Assembly (NCBI GenBank): GCA_937884755.1
Contig: CAKZYJ010000460.1
Coordinates: forward strand, 1-32,402
DNA: 32,402 bases
Origin: an uncultured Flammeovirgaceae bacterium
GTDB lineage: Bacteria > Bacteroidota > Bacteroidia > Cytophagales > Cyclobacteriaceae
Reading direction: 5' to 3'
Shown: positions 1 to 8,652 of the stretch, piece by piece
How the letters are laid out: each line of letters begins with the position of its first letter
How positions within the stretch are numbered: the stretch's first letter is position 1
Made by a program: the position numbers and the translations under genes
Notes under the pieces: model-generated
What the model was told of the DNA's origin: nothing
What the model saw: the letters and a program-made list of their open reading frames with translations, nothing else
Databases searched by the model: none

Positions 1-22
1 TGGAGCAAGGGTAGGCGGTCGT

Positions 23-52
23 AGCGGTGCGATACCCGCTTTTTTTCTTTTT
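23..52 (+). terminator. Rho-independent terminator of an upstream gene
   Basis: AGCGGT (23-28) can pair with ACCCGCT (34-40) with one bulged base, followed by a T-rich run (40-52). An alternative outer stem is GGGTA (9-13) with TACCC (33-37). It would end a transcript that begins before the window. I cannot tell what the first 22 bases encode. Confidence 0.65.
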
Positions 53-66
53 AGTCAACCGACGAT

Positions 67-148
67 AGTCCATAGTCCACAGATAACAGCATCTTTAAGC
101 TTTTTAAACTCCAGCTACGAACTTCTGTCTTCTAACTTCCCACTTTCA
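67..148. repeat. Degenerate intergenic simple repeats
   Basis: AGTCC repeats at 67-71 and 74-78 (AGTCCAT then AGTCCACAG), followed by a cluster of 'ACTTCT/CTTCTAACTTCC' words at 119-145. Related words recur in other gaps of this window (1130-1265, 2703-2834, 20566-20735), some in reverse orientation. No coding potential was seen. Confidence 0.45.
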
Positions 149-174
149 CCTTTTTCATTTCATCTTTCCTTTGC

Positions 175-182
175 TACCTTCG
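175..182 (+). promoter_or_regulatory. Possible -7 element ahead of the 67-aa gene and ftsE
   Basis: TACCTTCG fits a relaxed Bacteroidota -7 element (TAnnTTTG/TTCG) 27 nt before the ATG at 209. No convincing -33 TTTG is visible at the expected distance, so this is weak. Confidence 0.3.
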
Positions 183-208
183 CAAGTATAACATTGTGGG
201 TAGAATCT

Positions 209-412
209 ATGTACATTATTAAAGTAAAGGGTAAGGCTAAAATACCGGATTATATTCAACTACGGGACGATAACTTTGTACTAATTGCCTACTTTCGGGC
301 CGACCGGGAGCTAAAAAACCTGCATAAATACGGACTAGAGGGAAAGGAGGAAGCGTTAAGTAAAGTAATTGCCGGATTGCCCTTTGGGAAAATTCAAAAG
401 CTGGAGATATAA
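209..412 (+). CDS. Small uncharacterised protein translationally coupled to FtsE
   Basis: A 67-residue soluble protein rich in Lys, Leu and Ile, with no signal peptide or membrane segment. I do not recognise a named domain. The ATG at 209 is preferred over an in-frame TTG at 194 because it gives the compact start MYIIKVKGKAK. Its TAA (410-412) shares one base with the ATG of the FtsE-type ATPase (TAATG), the classic arrangement for translational coupling. The two products are therefore probably made together and may work together. A role in FtsEX function or cell-wall hydrolase control is inference from position only. The ORF is short, but its codon use resembles its neighbours and the tight coupling argues that it is real. 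Confidence 0.7.
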   Translation: MYIIKVKGKAKIPDYIQLRDDNFVLIAYFRADRELKNLHKYGLEGKEEALSKVIAGLPFGKIQKLEI

Positions 413-1131
413 TGGAAGAGAACCTTTTCCTGGGTAAGCCAGTACTCGATGTGCGGAACGCCTGCATCTTTCAGGAGCATCAGGTGGTGCTGGAAGATGT
501 ACATTTTTCTATTGCTAAAGGTGAGTTTGTGTATTTGGTGGGGCGTACTGGCAGCGGTAAAAGCTCATTGATGCGCACGCTCTACGCCGACTTACCCCTG
601 CGGATTGGCGAAATGGACGTAGCCGGTTATTCTATTAAAAATATCAGCCGTTCCGATGTACCCTACCTGCGCCGCCGCTTGGGTATTATCTTTCAGGACT
701 TTCAACTGTTTGCCGACCGTACGGTAGACGAAAACCTCAACTTTGTGATGCGGGCCACTGGCTGGAAAGACCGGGCTAAGATGAAAAAGCGCTTGGCCGA
801 AGTACTGATGCAAGTGGGCTTAGGCTCAGCCGGTACCAAACTGCCCCACCAACTATCGGGTGGGGAGCAGCAGCGGGTAGCCATTGCTCGTTCGCTTATT
901 AACGAACCCATTCTGCTGCTAGCTGATGAGCCTACCGGTAACCTAGACCCTAGCGTGTCCGAAGGCATTCTCAGACTGTTTCAGGAAATTAACGAACGGG
1001 GCACCACCGTGCTGATGGCTACCCATAGTCATGAGTTTGTCCGCAGCTATCCCGCCCGCGTACTCAAATGCGAACACGGCCGCCTACTCGATTCCCAACG
1101 TGAAGACTTTGAACTGACGAGCAGTTATTAG
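412..1131 (+). CDS. ftsE: FtsE-type ABC transporter ATP-binding protein
   Basis: ABC ATPase of 239 aa. Visible motifs are Walker [10 protein letters not shown] (44-52), Q-loop Gln95 in IIFQDFQLF, signature LSGGEQQR (148-155), Walker [15 protein letters not shown] (167-180) and the H-loop His in ATHSH (about 205). The family is the FtsE/LolD/MacB type. FtsE pairs with the membrane protein FtsX to control septal peptidoglycan hydrolases during division. No ftsX lies beside it here, so the partner must be elsewhere; FtsE versus a LolD-like ATPase cannot be fully settled from the sequence alone. The gene starts on the stop codon of the 67-aa gene and is followed by a repeat-bearing gap before mpl, which has its own promoter. 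Confidence 0.85.
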   Translation: MEENLFLGKPVLDVRNACIFQEHQVVLEDVHFSIAKGEFVYLVGRTGSGKSSLMRTLYADLPLRIGEMDVAGYSIKNISRSDVPYLRRRLGIIFQDFQLFADRTVDENLNFVMRATGWKDRAKMKKRLAEVLMQVGLGSAGTKLPHQLSGGEQQRVAIARSLINEPILLLADEPTGNLDPSVSEGILRLFQEINERGTTVLMATHSHEFVRSYPARVLKCEHGRLLDSQREDFELTSSY

Positions 1132-1265
1132 TCCACAGTCTACAGAAATGAGACTGACTGTCACGGTTTGGTTACTGTTTCATGATAGCGATTAATTCTT
1201 AAGACTCCCTTTATAAATCCAAGCTCCAACTCTTAACTCCAAACTTCAGTCTTCGGGCTTCCCGC
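1130..1265. repeat. Degenerate intergenic simple repeats between ftsE and mpl
   Basis: Begins at the ftsE stop codon with AGTCCACAGTCTACAG (1130-1145) and continues with a pyrimidine-rich series of 'AACTC/ACTTC/CTTC' words at 1217-1265. The word families match those at 67-148 and, inverted, at 2703-2834. No ORF was seen. Confidence 0.45.
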
Positions 1266-1274
1266 TCTCCTCCA

Positions 1275-1305
1275 TTTGCCCATCAGGCATTTTGTCCTAA
1301 CTTTG
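1275..1305 (+). promoter_or_regulatory. Bacteroidota-type promoter of mpl
   Basis: TTTG (1275-1278), 19 nt, then TAACTTTG (1298-1305), an exact match to the Bacteroidota -33/-7 pattern TTTG-N19-TAnnTTTG. The ATG of mpl follows 30 nt downstream. Confidence 0.6.
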
Positions 1306-1335
1306 CGCGAACATTAACGCCATCAACGTATTTTT

Positions 1336-2709
1336 ATGCAGAATCCACTGAAACGAGTGCATTTTATCGCCATTGGCGGTAGCGTAATGCATGATTTGGC
1401 CTTGCACATCGCGAAAAAAGGAGTGCAGGTGACTGGCTCCGATGATGAAATCTACGATCCGGCCCGTACCGCATTAGCGAAGGCTGGGTTGTTACCGGAA
1501 GTGATGGGCTGGTTTCCGGAAAAGATCACTAAAGAATTAGATGCCGTGATTTTGGGTATGCACGCTCAGACCGATAATCCGGAGCTTAAGCGTGCTCAGG
1601 AACTAGAGATTCCTATTCTTTCTTATCCTGATTTTATTTACGAAAACAGCCGGAATAAACAGCGGATAGTTATTGCGGGTAGTCACGGAAAAACTACCAT
1701 TACCTCCATCATTCTGCACGTACTTAGTCAACTGGGCCGGCAGTTTGATTACGTTATTGGAGCCAAGATCGACGCTTTACCCGGAAGAGTGCAGTTGACG
1801 AATGCTCCGGTCATTATTATTGAAGGAGATGAGTATCTATCGTCTCCTATTGACCGCAGTCCTAAAATTCTCAAGTATCACCATCATATTGGTTTGATTA
1901 GCGGAATTGCCTGGGATCACTATAATGTTTTTAGAACGGAAGAAGAATACGTACAGCAGTTCGATTTGTTTGCCGATGCTTCACCAAAGGCAGGAGTACT
2001 GATTTTCTGTGAAGAGGATGATATGGCGACAGTCATTGGACGCAAAGAGCGGGCAGACGTTGCTCGTATTGAGTACAAAACCCATCCGCACGTGGTACGA
2101 GATGGTAAATCCTATCTTAAAACACCCGAAGGAGAGGTTCCAGTAAAACTATTTGGTGCCCACAATATGCAGAATATTAGCGGTGCTTTAGAAGTCTGCA
2201 AGCGGATTGGGGTTACGGAAGCCCAGTTCTATTCTGCCGTTGGTTCTTTCGAGGGTGCGAAAATGCGGTTGGAATTGGTTGCCCAAAATGGACAAACTTT
2301 ACTATATAAAGATTTTGCTCACGCCCCTTCTAAGTTATTGGCTACCACCCAAGCGGTGAAGAATCAGTTTCCCAATCGTACTCTAGTGGCATGTGTAGAA
2401 CTGCATACCTACAGTAGTCTCAATCCTGAGTTTATCAGCCAGTACCGCGATACCCTTAAGGATGCCGATGTGGCCATAGTCTACCACAATCCGGAAGTAT
2501 CCAAGCATAAAAAGCTGGAGCCGCTGATGGATGATCAACTAAAAAAAGCCTTTGACCAGGACGATATTCTGATCTTCACCCAAACCCAAGAGCTTAAAAA
2601 TTACTTAACTGAACAGCAATGGGATAATAAGAACCTGCTGATGATGAGTTCCGGTACCTTCGGCGGACTGGACTTGGTAGAATTAGGGGAAGAGGTGACT
2701 GGAAGTTAG
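1336..2709 (+). CDS. mpl: UDP-N-acetylmuramate:L-alanyl-gamma-D-glutamyl-meso-DAP ligase (Mpl)
   Basis: Mur-ligase family protein of 457 aa. It has the N-terminal Rossmann-like motif AIGGSVMHDLA (12-22), the ATP P-loop GSHGKTT (115-121), the central-domain motif GIAWDHYNVF and the C-terminal-domain motif DFAHAPSK where Mpl proteins carry DFAHHP. Mpl attaches recycled murein tripeptide to UDP-MurNAc, bypassing MurC, MurD and MurE. The sequence fits Mpl rather than MurC because of the short HFIAIGG start and the AWDH motif. It acts in the cytoplasm. It has its own promoter at 1275-1305 and is followed by a repeat-bearing spacer before the exonuclease. Confidence 0.9.
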   Translation: MQNPLKRVHFIAIGGSVMHDLALHIAKKGVQVTGSDDEIYDPARTALAKAGLLPEVMGWFPEKITKELDAVILGMHAQTDNPELKRAQELEIPILSYPDFIYENSRNKQRIVIAGSHGKTTITSIILHVLSQLGRQFDYVIGAKIDALPGRVQLTNAPVIIIEGDEYLSSPIDRSPKILKYHHHIGLISGIAWDHYNVFRTEEEYVQQFDLFADASPKAGVLIFCEEDDMATVIGRKERADVARIEYKTHPHVVRDGKSYLKTPEGEVPVKLFGAHNMQNISGALEVCKRIGVTEAQFYSAVGSFEGAKMRLELVAQNGQTLLYKDFAHAPSKLLATTQAVKNQFPNRTLVACVELHTYSSLNPEFISQYRDTLKDADVAIVYHNPEVSKHKKLEPLMDDQLKKAFDQDDILIFTQTQELKNYLTEQQWDNKNLLMMSSGTFGGLDLVELGEEVTGS

Positions 2710-2834
2710 AAGGCCGAAGCTAGAAGCAGGAAGGTAGAAATGAGAAGTCCGGAGATGGAAGACCGAAGTAAATGAATAGAGACAATGGACTGTGGACTAA
2801 AAACTATCAACAATTGAGCAATCGAACTATTGAT
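2703..2834. repeat. Degenerate intergenic simple repeats between mpl and the exonuclease
   Basis: Purine-rich 'GAAG/TTAGAAG/GGAAG' words (2703-2769) are the reverse complement of the CTTCTAACTTC words at 119-145. ATGGACTGTGGACT (2785-2798) is the reverse complement of the AGTCCACAGTC words at 67 and 1130. 'CAATTGAGCAATCGAAC' follows at about 2810-2826. The repeat overlaps the last codons of mpl. Confidence 0.5.
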
Positions 2835-2838
2835 ATAA

Positions 2839-3651
2839 ATGATAAACCTTAAACTGAAGAATCCATTAGTATTTTTTGATCTGGAAACTACGGGTGTAAA
2901 CGTGACGAAGGATCGGATTGTGGAACTGTCTTTTATCAAGGTGTTACCTAGCCAAGAGAGAGAGGTCTACACGCAGCGGATTAATCCTCAGGTTCCCATT
3001 CCCGCGGAAACCAGCCTGATTCATGGCATATACGACGAAGACGTGAAGGATGCTCCTACCTTTAAGGAGATTGCCCGCAACTTGCATAAGTTTTTGGAGG
3101 GCTGTGATCTGGCAGGTTTTAATATTATCAAGTTTGATGTTCCCATTCTGGTAGAAGCCTTTCTACGGGAAAATATTGAGTTTGACATTAGCAGGCGTAA
3201 GCTAGTGGATGCTCAGAAGATCTTTCATCTGATGGAAAAGCGCACGCTCTCGGCTGCTTATCAATTTTACTGTAACAAAACCTTAGAGAACGCCCACAGT
3301 GCCGAAGCGGATACCAAAGCTACACTGGAGGTGCTACTAGCCCAGGTAGAGAAATATGATGAGAAAATGGTGACGGATTTACAAGGAAACGAGGTAGGAG
3401 TGATTCGCAACGATGTTGAAGCTTTGCACCAGGTCTCTACGACTAAAATGGTAGACTTAGCCGGCCGGATGACCTTTAATGAAGAAGGGGTTGAAATTAT
3501 TAATTTCGGTAAGCACAAGAACAAAACGGTAGAGTATGTGCTGGCTTCGGAACCGGCTTTTTACGACTGGGTGATGAAGGGTGACTTTCCGCTAGATACC
3601 AAACGCAAACTTACCGAGATTAAACTGCGAAGTCTGAAATCAAGATTTTAG
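2839..3651 (+). CDS. DEDDh 3'-5' exonuclease with ExoX-like C-terminal domain
   Basis: Exonuclease of 270 aa from the DnaQ/RNase T fold. Catalytic positions are Asp14 and Glu16 in FFDLETTG, Asp100 in FNIIKFDVP, and His153 and Asp158 in AHSAEADTKAT, which is the complete DEDDh set. After a linker, residues about 207-270 (NFGKHKNKTVEYVL, FYDWVMKGDFP) match the small domain at the end of ExoX-type nucleases. It probably degrades 3' ends of DNA in repair or proofreading. Whether it is ExoX-like or a stand-alone Pol III epsilon-like subunit cannot be decided here. The ATG at 2839 lies directly before the conserved exonuclease core, as in the family. Confidence 0.88.
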   Translation: MINLKLKNPLVFFDLETTGVNVTKDRIVELSFIKVLPSQEREVYTQRINPQVPIPAETSLIHGIYDEDVKDAPTFKEIARNLHKFLEGCDLAGFNIIKFDVPILVEAFLRENIEFDISRRKLVDAQKIFHLMEKRTLSAAYQFYCNKTLENAHSAEADTKATLEVLLAQVEKYDEKMVTDLQGNEVGVIRNDVEALHQVSTTKMVDLAGRMTFNEEGVEIINFGKHKNKTVEYVLASEPAFYDWVMKGDFPLDTKRKLTEIKLRSLKSRF

Positions 3652-3655
3652 CCTG

Positions 3656-3672
3656 AATCCTTCGGATTTTCC
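3656..3672 (+). terminator. Weak hairpin after the exonuclease gene
   Basis: AATCC (3656-3660) pairs with GGATT (3664-3668) around a TTC loop, followed by a short T run. It sits 5 nt after the stop codon. The stem is only 5 bp, so this is a weak terminator call. Confidence 0.35.
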
Positions 3673-3749
3673 CTACTTTTTATAGTAACTTAGGAGCGGT
3701 ACTTTTTAAACTTTCATAAACACTAAACTAGCTTTCAACCTGCTAATTT

Positions 3750-5933
3750 ATGGCTAAGACCATTATTGTTTCTAATCGCCTCCCGATTAAAATTTCTCGT
3801 GACGAAAAAAAGCAACTAGAGTACCAAACCAGTGCTGGAGGGTTAGCCACCGGCTTGGGTTCTATCTACAAGGAGGGTAATAATCTTTGGATTGGCTGGC
3901 CAGGTTTAGTTACTAGTAAGAAAGAGGAGAAAGCAGAAATTACCGAGTCTATTGGTGAAGAAAGTATGGTTCCTGTCTTTCTGACGGAAGAGGATATAAA
4001 AGACTTTTACGAAGGGTTTAGTAACGAAACCCTCTGGCCTAACTTTCACTACTTCACTCAGTATGCCATTTACGAACCTCGGCTTTGGGATGCTTACAAG
4101 CGGGTAAACCGTAAGTTTGTAGATGAAATTTTGAAGAAGGCCGAACCAGACGATACCTTGTGGATTCATGATTATCAGTTAATGCTGGTGCCCGGTATGC
4201 TTCGGGAAGCTCAACCGGATCTGAGTATTGGTTTTTTCCTACACATCCCATTTCCTTCTTACGAGATTTTCCGCCTGATACCCTGGCGACGCGAGCTGCT
4301 CAACGGGGTACTAGGCTCCGATCTAATCGGGTTTCATACCTACGATGATATGCGCCACTTTTTGAGTTCAGTCAGCCGTTTGGCCGGACTAAGTAGTTCT
4401 CAGGGGCAGGTAACCGTGAAGAACCGACAGGTAATGGTTGATTCCTTTCCGATGGGAATCGACTACGATAAGTACGCTCAGGCGGCAGCTTCGCCCGAAG
4501 CATTGGAACGGGAAGTGCACTATCGCATATCACTTGGAGATCAGAAACTAATTTTATCTATTGACCGCTTAGATTATTCTAAAGGCATTCCTCAGCGGTT
4601 AGAGGCCTTCGAGATGTTTTTCGACCGCTATCCCCAGTATCGGAATAAAATCTCGCTCATCATGGTGGTAGTACCTTCTCGCGACTCAGTGGGTAAGTAC
4701 AAAGAACTAAAGGAAGAAGTAGACCGGTTGGTGGGCCGCATCAATGGTAAGTATGGAAAAATTAACTGGACACCGGTTCATTTCTTTTACCGATCATTCC
4801 CGCTGGAAGAGCTTTCGGCCTTCTACCGTATGGCCGATGTGGCTCTGGTGACTCCGATGCGAGACGGCATGAATCTGGTTTGCAAAGAATTTATTGCTAG
4901 TAAAATCAATAAGAAAGGAGTACTGATCTTAAGTGAAATGTGCGGAGCCTCCAAGGAGCTATCCGACTCAATTCTTATTAACCCCAATGATACCAACCAG
5001 TTAGTAGAAGCCATTGACGAGGCGTTGACGATGCCCGAAGAAGAGCAGATTCAGCATATTACTAACATGCAAAATTCACTCAAACGTTATAACATATCTC
5101 ACTGGGTAAATCTATTTATGGAAAGTTTAGCCACTATTAAGGAAAGACAACACAGTATGCAGACGCGCCATTTAGACGACCTATCGCAAGAAAAAATGCT
5201 TAAGGAATTTAACAAGTCTGAAGAACGCCTGATCTTCTTAGACTACGATGGTACGCTCACTGGTTTTCATAGCGACCCCCGTGAGGCCAAGCCCGACGAC
5301 GAGCTTAAGGGAATCATGCGGAATTTAGTGAAGGAAAAGAAAAACAAGGTTGTGGTAATTAGCGGTCGTGATAAAGACACCTTAGAAGAGTGGATGGGTG
5401 AATTTGACGTCACGCTAATCGCCGAACACGGAGTCTGGCTGCGAGAACGAGAAAAAGAATGGCGTACGGTAGTAGCCATGAAGGGCGAATGGAAGAGTGA
5501 AATTATGCCGATCCTGGAAATGTATGTGCAGCGTACCCCAGGGTCATTCATTGAAGAAAAAGACTTTTCGTTGGTTTGGCACTATCGCAAGGTAGAAACC
5601 GGGCTGGGCGAATTGCGTACACGTGAATTGGCCAGTCACCTCAAGTATATATCCTCTAATAGTAATCTTCAGGTTCTGGAAGGCGACCATGTGGTAGAGA
5701 TAAAAGACCGAGAAGTAAATAAGGGCCGTACGGCCTTACAGTGGAGGGAGCAAACCTCCTACGACTTTGTGATGGCTATCGGCGATGATGCCACTGATGA
5801 AGATACATTTCGTGCTATGCCGAAGGAAGCATATACCATTAAAGTAGGCAGCAAAACTTCTGCCGCCCGGTTCAACGTGAATTCCTACAAGGATGTACGC
5901 AATCTGCTTAAAACCATGATTGAAGAAGGCTAA
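3750..5933 (+). CDS. otsAB: Bifunctional trehalose-6-phosphate synthase/phosphatase (OtsA-OtsB fusion)
   Basis: Fusion of 727 aa. Residues 1 to about 465 form a GT20 trehalose-6-phosphate synthase: VSNRLP (8-13), GGLATGLG (30-37), WIHDYQLMLVPGML (138-151), FFLHIPFPS (162-170), DRLDYSKGI (272-280) and PMRDGMNLVCKEF (369-381). Residues about 490-727 form a HAD-type phosphatase with nucleophile motif DYDGTL (498-503), SGRDKDTLEEW (538-548) and the metal motif GDDATDEDTF (678-687). It makes trehalose from UDP-glucose (or another NDP-glucose) and glucose-6-phosphate, then dephosphorylates it, all in the cytoplasm. Both catalytic halves look intact. It converges on a GH15 enzyme with a 23-bp gap, suggesting a linked synthesis/turnover locus. 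Confidence 0.95.
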   Translation: MAKTIIVSNRLPIKISRDEKKQLEYQTSAGGLATGLGSIYKEGNNLWIGWPGLVTSKKEEKAEITESIGEESMVPVFLTEEDIKDFYEGFSNETLWPNFHYFTQYAIYEPRLWDAYKRVNRKFVDEILKKAEPDDTLWIHDYQLMLVPGMLREAQPDLSIGFFLHIPFPSYEIFRLIPWRRELLNGVLGSDLIGFHTYDDMRHFLSSVSRLAGLSSSQGQVTVKNRQVMVDSFPMGIDYDKYAQAAASPEALEREVHYRISLGDQKLILSIDRLDYSKGIPQRLEAFEMFFDRYPQYRNKISLIMVVVPSRDSVGKYKELKEEVDRLVGRINGKYGKINWTPVHFFYRSFPLEELSAFYRMADVALVTPMRDGMNLVCKEFIASKINKKGVLILSEMCGASKELSDSILINPNDTNQLVEAIDEALTMPEEEQIQHITNMQNSLKRYNISHWVNLFMESLATIKERQHSMQTRHLDDLSQEKMLKEFNKSEERLIFLDYDGTLTGFHSDPREAKPDDELKGIMRNLVKEKKNKVVVISGRDKDTLEEWMGEFDVTLIAEHGVWLREREKEWRTVVAMKGEWKSEIMPILEMYVQRTPGSFIEEKDFSLVWHYRKVETGLGELRTRELASHLKYISSNSNLQVLEGDHVVEIKDREVNKGRTALQWREQTSYDFVMAIGDDATDEDTFRAMPKEAYTIKVGSKTSAARFNVNSYKDVRNLLKTMIEEG

Positions 5934-5938
5934 GCCGG

Positions 5939-5971
5939 CTAGGAAACGATCACTCGTTAAGCTTTCCCTAG
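5939..5971. terminator. Possible bidirectional terminator between otsAB and GH15
   Basis: AACGA (5945-5949) pairs with TCGTT (5954-5958), and CTAGG (5939-5943) can pair with CCTAG (5967-5971) as an outer stem. It spans the 23-bp convergent gap and the 3' end of the GH15 gene. There are no long T runs, so efficiency is uncertain. Confidence 0.35.
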
Positions 5972-7747
5972 AAAGGTGGGTTGATCAAGGCGGGTAGCAA
6001 TACGGAAGGCGGCGTTTACCAGGCCCACGTGGCTGTAGGCCTGCGGAAAGTTACCCCACTGGCTGCCGTTAGTGGCATCAACGTCTTCACTGAAAAGCCC
6101 TACGTGATTGCTGAACTTCATAATATTTTCGAAAGTTTCAATGGCCTCGTCGAGACGACCCACACAGGCGAGAGCTTCAATATACCAGAATCCGCATATT
6201 AAAAAGGTGGTTTCGGGCATGCCAAAGTCATCGGCGTGTTTGTAACGGTAGAATAAGCCCCCTTCGGTACGAAGCTCTTTCTCCAGGTTAATTAAATGTT
6301 GTTTGGCCCGATCCGAATCGCTATCTAGGTAGTTCATCATGATGAGCTGGAGGGTGCTGGCATCCAGATTATTAACGCCAATAGCCTGAGTGTATACCTT
6401 TCGGGATGGATCGTAACAAGCTTCAATTTTATTTGCCGCTAAGTCCCGCAAGTGAATAGCTTTTTTCTTGAGAGGCTCGTCCTTCATGAAATTGGCAATT
6501 TTGATAGCGGCTGAGCTACCTGCCCAGTGAAACAAGTAGGTGTAGCAGTGCAATTGTTTAAAGTCGCGAAACTCCCAAAGTCCAGCATCCGGCTCCTGAA
6601 TGAACTTCTCAATACGATTTAGTACGTCTGCTGCTAGTTTATCCGAACCGGCTCGCTCATCCTGGTTAAAGCGAAAATCAACGTACAGGGGAAGTAGCGA
6701 AAGAAGCACTTGCCCGTAAACATCATTCTGAATATGCTCGTAAGCCTGGTTACCAATCCGAACCGGAGTGTTTCCTTTGTAACCATCCAGCTCAATAATT
6801 CGCTCTACGAGCTGATCGCGACCACTGATAGCATATAAGGGTTGGTATCGTTCTTCCTGTGTGGCCGAAATATTGGCGATGTAGTGAAAGTAGCGTTCCA
6901 GCTCTTCAAAGTGACCAATATTGTTAAAAGCATTTAGGGTATAGTAAGTATCGCGAAGCCAACAGTAACGGTAATCCCAGTTACGTCCGCTCCCTGGTGA
7001 TTCAGGTAAGCTGGTGGTAGCGGCGGCGATAATTCCTCCGGTATCTTCGTACTGGTGGATCTTTAGAACCAAAGCTGAGCGTAGCACTTCCCGCTGGCCG
7101 AAGTTCTTGATACTAGTACTCTTCACCCAGTTGCGCCAGTAGTTTACGGTATTTTGTAGAAAGGTTTCCGAAGTACTGCTTACCGGAGCTTCCAGAGGAG
7201 CACCATAGGTTAGTACCAGATATTTTGTGTCATTTAATACAAAGTAGTTATTTTCCTGAATATGGGTGAGTGAAATATCGGTAGTTAGACGAATTTCGTT
7301 TCCTAAGCCTAGAAATTTAATATGGTTACTGGCTTGATTATGCGATAGATCAACACTGCCGTATTCTCCTTTGGGGTTGCAAGTGACCTTGATTAAAGGA
7401 GTGCCTGACAGAGGCTCAACCTTCCTAATTAGCATCAGCGGCTTAAAGTAGCGGTCATACTGTACGAAGCGGGGAGCAAAATCGGTGATTTTGTACTTGC
7501 CTTCCGGAGTGGTAATTTCGGTGCAGAGCACATTCGTGTTTTCCCAGTAGTATTGGTTAGACTCAAAGTGCTCGGCACTGGGTTTAATACTAAATTCTCC
7601 GCCTTTCTGTTCATCCAGAATTCCGCCAAAAACAAAACTACTGTCAAAGCGAGGCCAGCAAAGCCAGCCTACATTCGTATCTTTTCCGATGTGGGCCAGA
7701 AAGGCACAATTTCCGATGACTCCGTATTCGTAGGTATGTTTGCTCAT
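5957..7747 (-). CDS. GH15-family glycoside hydrolase (glucoamylase/trehalase-like)
   Basis: GH15 enzyme of 596 aa without a signal peptide, so probably cytoplasmic. The N-terminal beta domain (about 1-210) starts with YGVIGNCAFLAHIG and WLCWPRFDS. The (alpha/alpha)6 barrel has GRNWDYRYCWLRDTYYTL (254-271), the general-acid motif GLWEFRD with Glu392 and the general-base region GLFSEDVD with Glu554, followed by GNFPQAYSHVGL (565-576). Bacterial GH15 members of this type include glucoamylases and inverting trehalases. Because it faces the OtsAB fusion, trehalose is the likeliest substrate, but that is inference. Length and motifs are complete for the family. Confidence 0.88.
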   Translation of the reverse strand: MSKHTYEYGVIGNCAFLAHIGKDTNVGWLCWPRFDSSFVFGGILDEQKGGEFSIKPSAEHFESNQYYWENTNVLCTEITTPEGKYKITDFAPRFVQYDRYFKPLMLIRKVEPLSGTPLIKVTCNPKGEYGSVDLSHNQASNHIKFLGLGNEIRLTTDISLTHIQENNYFVLNDTKYLVLTYGAPLEAPVSSTSETFLQNTVNYWRNWVKSTSIKNFGQREVLRSALVLKIHQYEDTGGIIAAATTSLPESPGSGRNWDYRYCWLRDTYYTLNAFNNIGHFEELERYFHYIANISATQEERYQPLYAISGRDQLVERIIELDGYKGNTPVRIGNQAYEHIQNDVYGQVLLSLLPLYVDFRFNQDERAGSDKLAADVLNRIEKFIQEPDAGLWEFRDFKQLHCYTYLFHWAGSSAAIKIANFMKDEPLKKKAIHLRDLAANKIEACYDPSRKVYTQAIGVNNLDASTLQLIMMNYLDSDSDRAKQHLINLEKELRTEGGLFYRYKHADDFGMPETTFLICGFWYIEALACVGRLDEAIETFENIMKFSNHVGLFSEDVDATNGSQWGNFPQAYSHVGLVNAAFRIATRLDQPTFLGKA

Positions 7748-7893
7748 GGTTTGCTTACTGTTTATTAGGCCGGTTAAGGCGGTAATATAGATAAGAACGC
7801 ATATTAGTGAAGGTAGGGGGTAAATTCAAACGAAAAGTGGGTTTAGACTGTAATTAACCATTTTTACACTGACTACCTTACGCAGGTAAGAAA

Positions 7894-7901
7894 TACTTTT
7901 G
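7894..7901 (+). promoter_or_regulatory. Possible -7 element ahead of the FAH-family gene
   Basis: TACTTTTG fits TAnnTTTG exactly but lacks a TTTG at -33 and lies 139 nt before the ATG. Just upstream is a small hairpin, CTTAC (7877-7881) with GTAAG (7886-7890). The rest of the 7748-8040 divergent gap shows nothing I can name. Confidence 0.25.
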
Positions 7902-8040
7902 GTTTGTTCTTAACGTTAAAATGCTAACTACCTTATCGACTTGTCAGCTATCCAACAACCCTTGAAAAAACTAAATTGTTGCTAACAAATTGCGATTCGC
8001 AATTTCCCTTAGTATACTCGCCAAAAAACTACCCTATACC

Positions 8041-8652
8041 ATGAAAATTATCGCGATTGGACGTAATTACACTGAACATATTGCCGAATTAAAAAACGAA
8101 AGACCCAGTGAACCGGTGGTGTTTATGAAGCCTGATACCGCGATACTAAAGAATAACGACCCATTTTACTATCCGGAATTCTCCCAAGATATTCATTACG
8201 AAGTAGAAATCCTGGTAAAGATTAGTAAGGAGGGTAAATATATTCAGGAAAAGTTTGCCCCCAAATATTACGATACCATCGGCATTGGTATAGATTTTAC
8301 GGCAAGAGATTTGCAACAAAAAGCGAAGGAGAAAGGGCTTCCCTGGTTGCTAGCCAAGGGGTTCAATGGTTCGGCCCCAATTTCCGACTTTGTTGACAAA
8401 GGGCAGTTTCCGGATTTACAGAATCTGAATTTTAGATTAGAGGTTGATGGTGAGTTGAAGCAACAAGGAAATACCAGCCTGATGCTTTTTCCGATTGACC
8501 AATTGATTGCGTACGTTTCGCAGTTTATTACGCTAAAAAAAGGAGATATTTTGTTTACCGGAACACCCAAAGGGGTGGGGCCTATCCAGCGGGGAAATAC
8601 GCTGGTAGCCTATGTTGAAGACCAAAAATTATTGACCTGTGAAATTAAGTAG
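8041..8652 (+). CDS. Fumarylacetoacetate hydrolase (FAH) family protein
   Basis: Single-domain FAH protein of 203 aa. The ATG at 8041 is chosen over an in-frame TTG at 7990 because KIIAIGRNY is the usual family start. Metal-binding residues are Glu54 and Glu56 in HYEVEILVK and Asp85 in GIGIDFTARD, with Lys106 in LLAKGFNG. Family members hydrolyse or decarboxylate 2-oxo/4-oxo dicarboxylic compounds such as acylpyruvates and oxaloacetate; the substrate here cannot be told from sequence. The gene overlaps the start of the M23 peptidase gene by 14 nt, so the two are probably co-translated despite having no obvious metabolic link. Confidence 0.87.
   Translation: MKIIAIGRNYTEHIAELKNERPSEPVVFMKPDTAILKNNDPFYYPEFSQDIHYEVEILVKISKEGKYIQEKFAPKYYDTIGIGIDFTARDLQQKAKEKGLPWLLAKGFNGSAPISDFVDKGQFPDLQNLNFRLEVDGELKQQGNTSLMLFPIDQLIAYVSQFITLKKGDILFTGTPKGVGPIQRGNTLVAYVEDQKLLTCEIK

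Noticed and set aside
1-22. 3' end of a tRNA or tmRNA before the terminator
   Set aside because: No CCA end or T-arm sequence is visible; too little sequence to assign.
67-148. CRISPR-like array
   Set aside because: The repeats are short, degenerate and irregularly spaced, without constant spacers or cas genes.
7990-8040. 17-codon extension of the FAH-family gene from TTG
   Set aside because: Family members begin at the MKIIAIGRNY-like sequence, encoded by the ATG at 8041.
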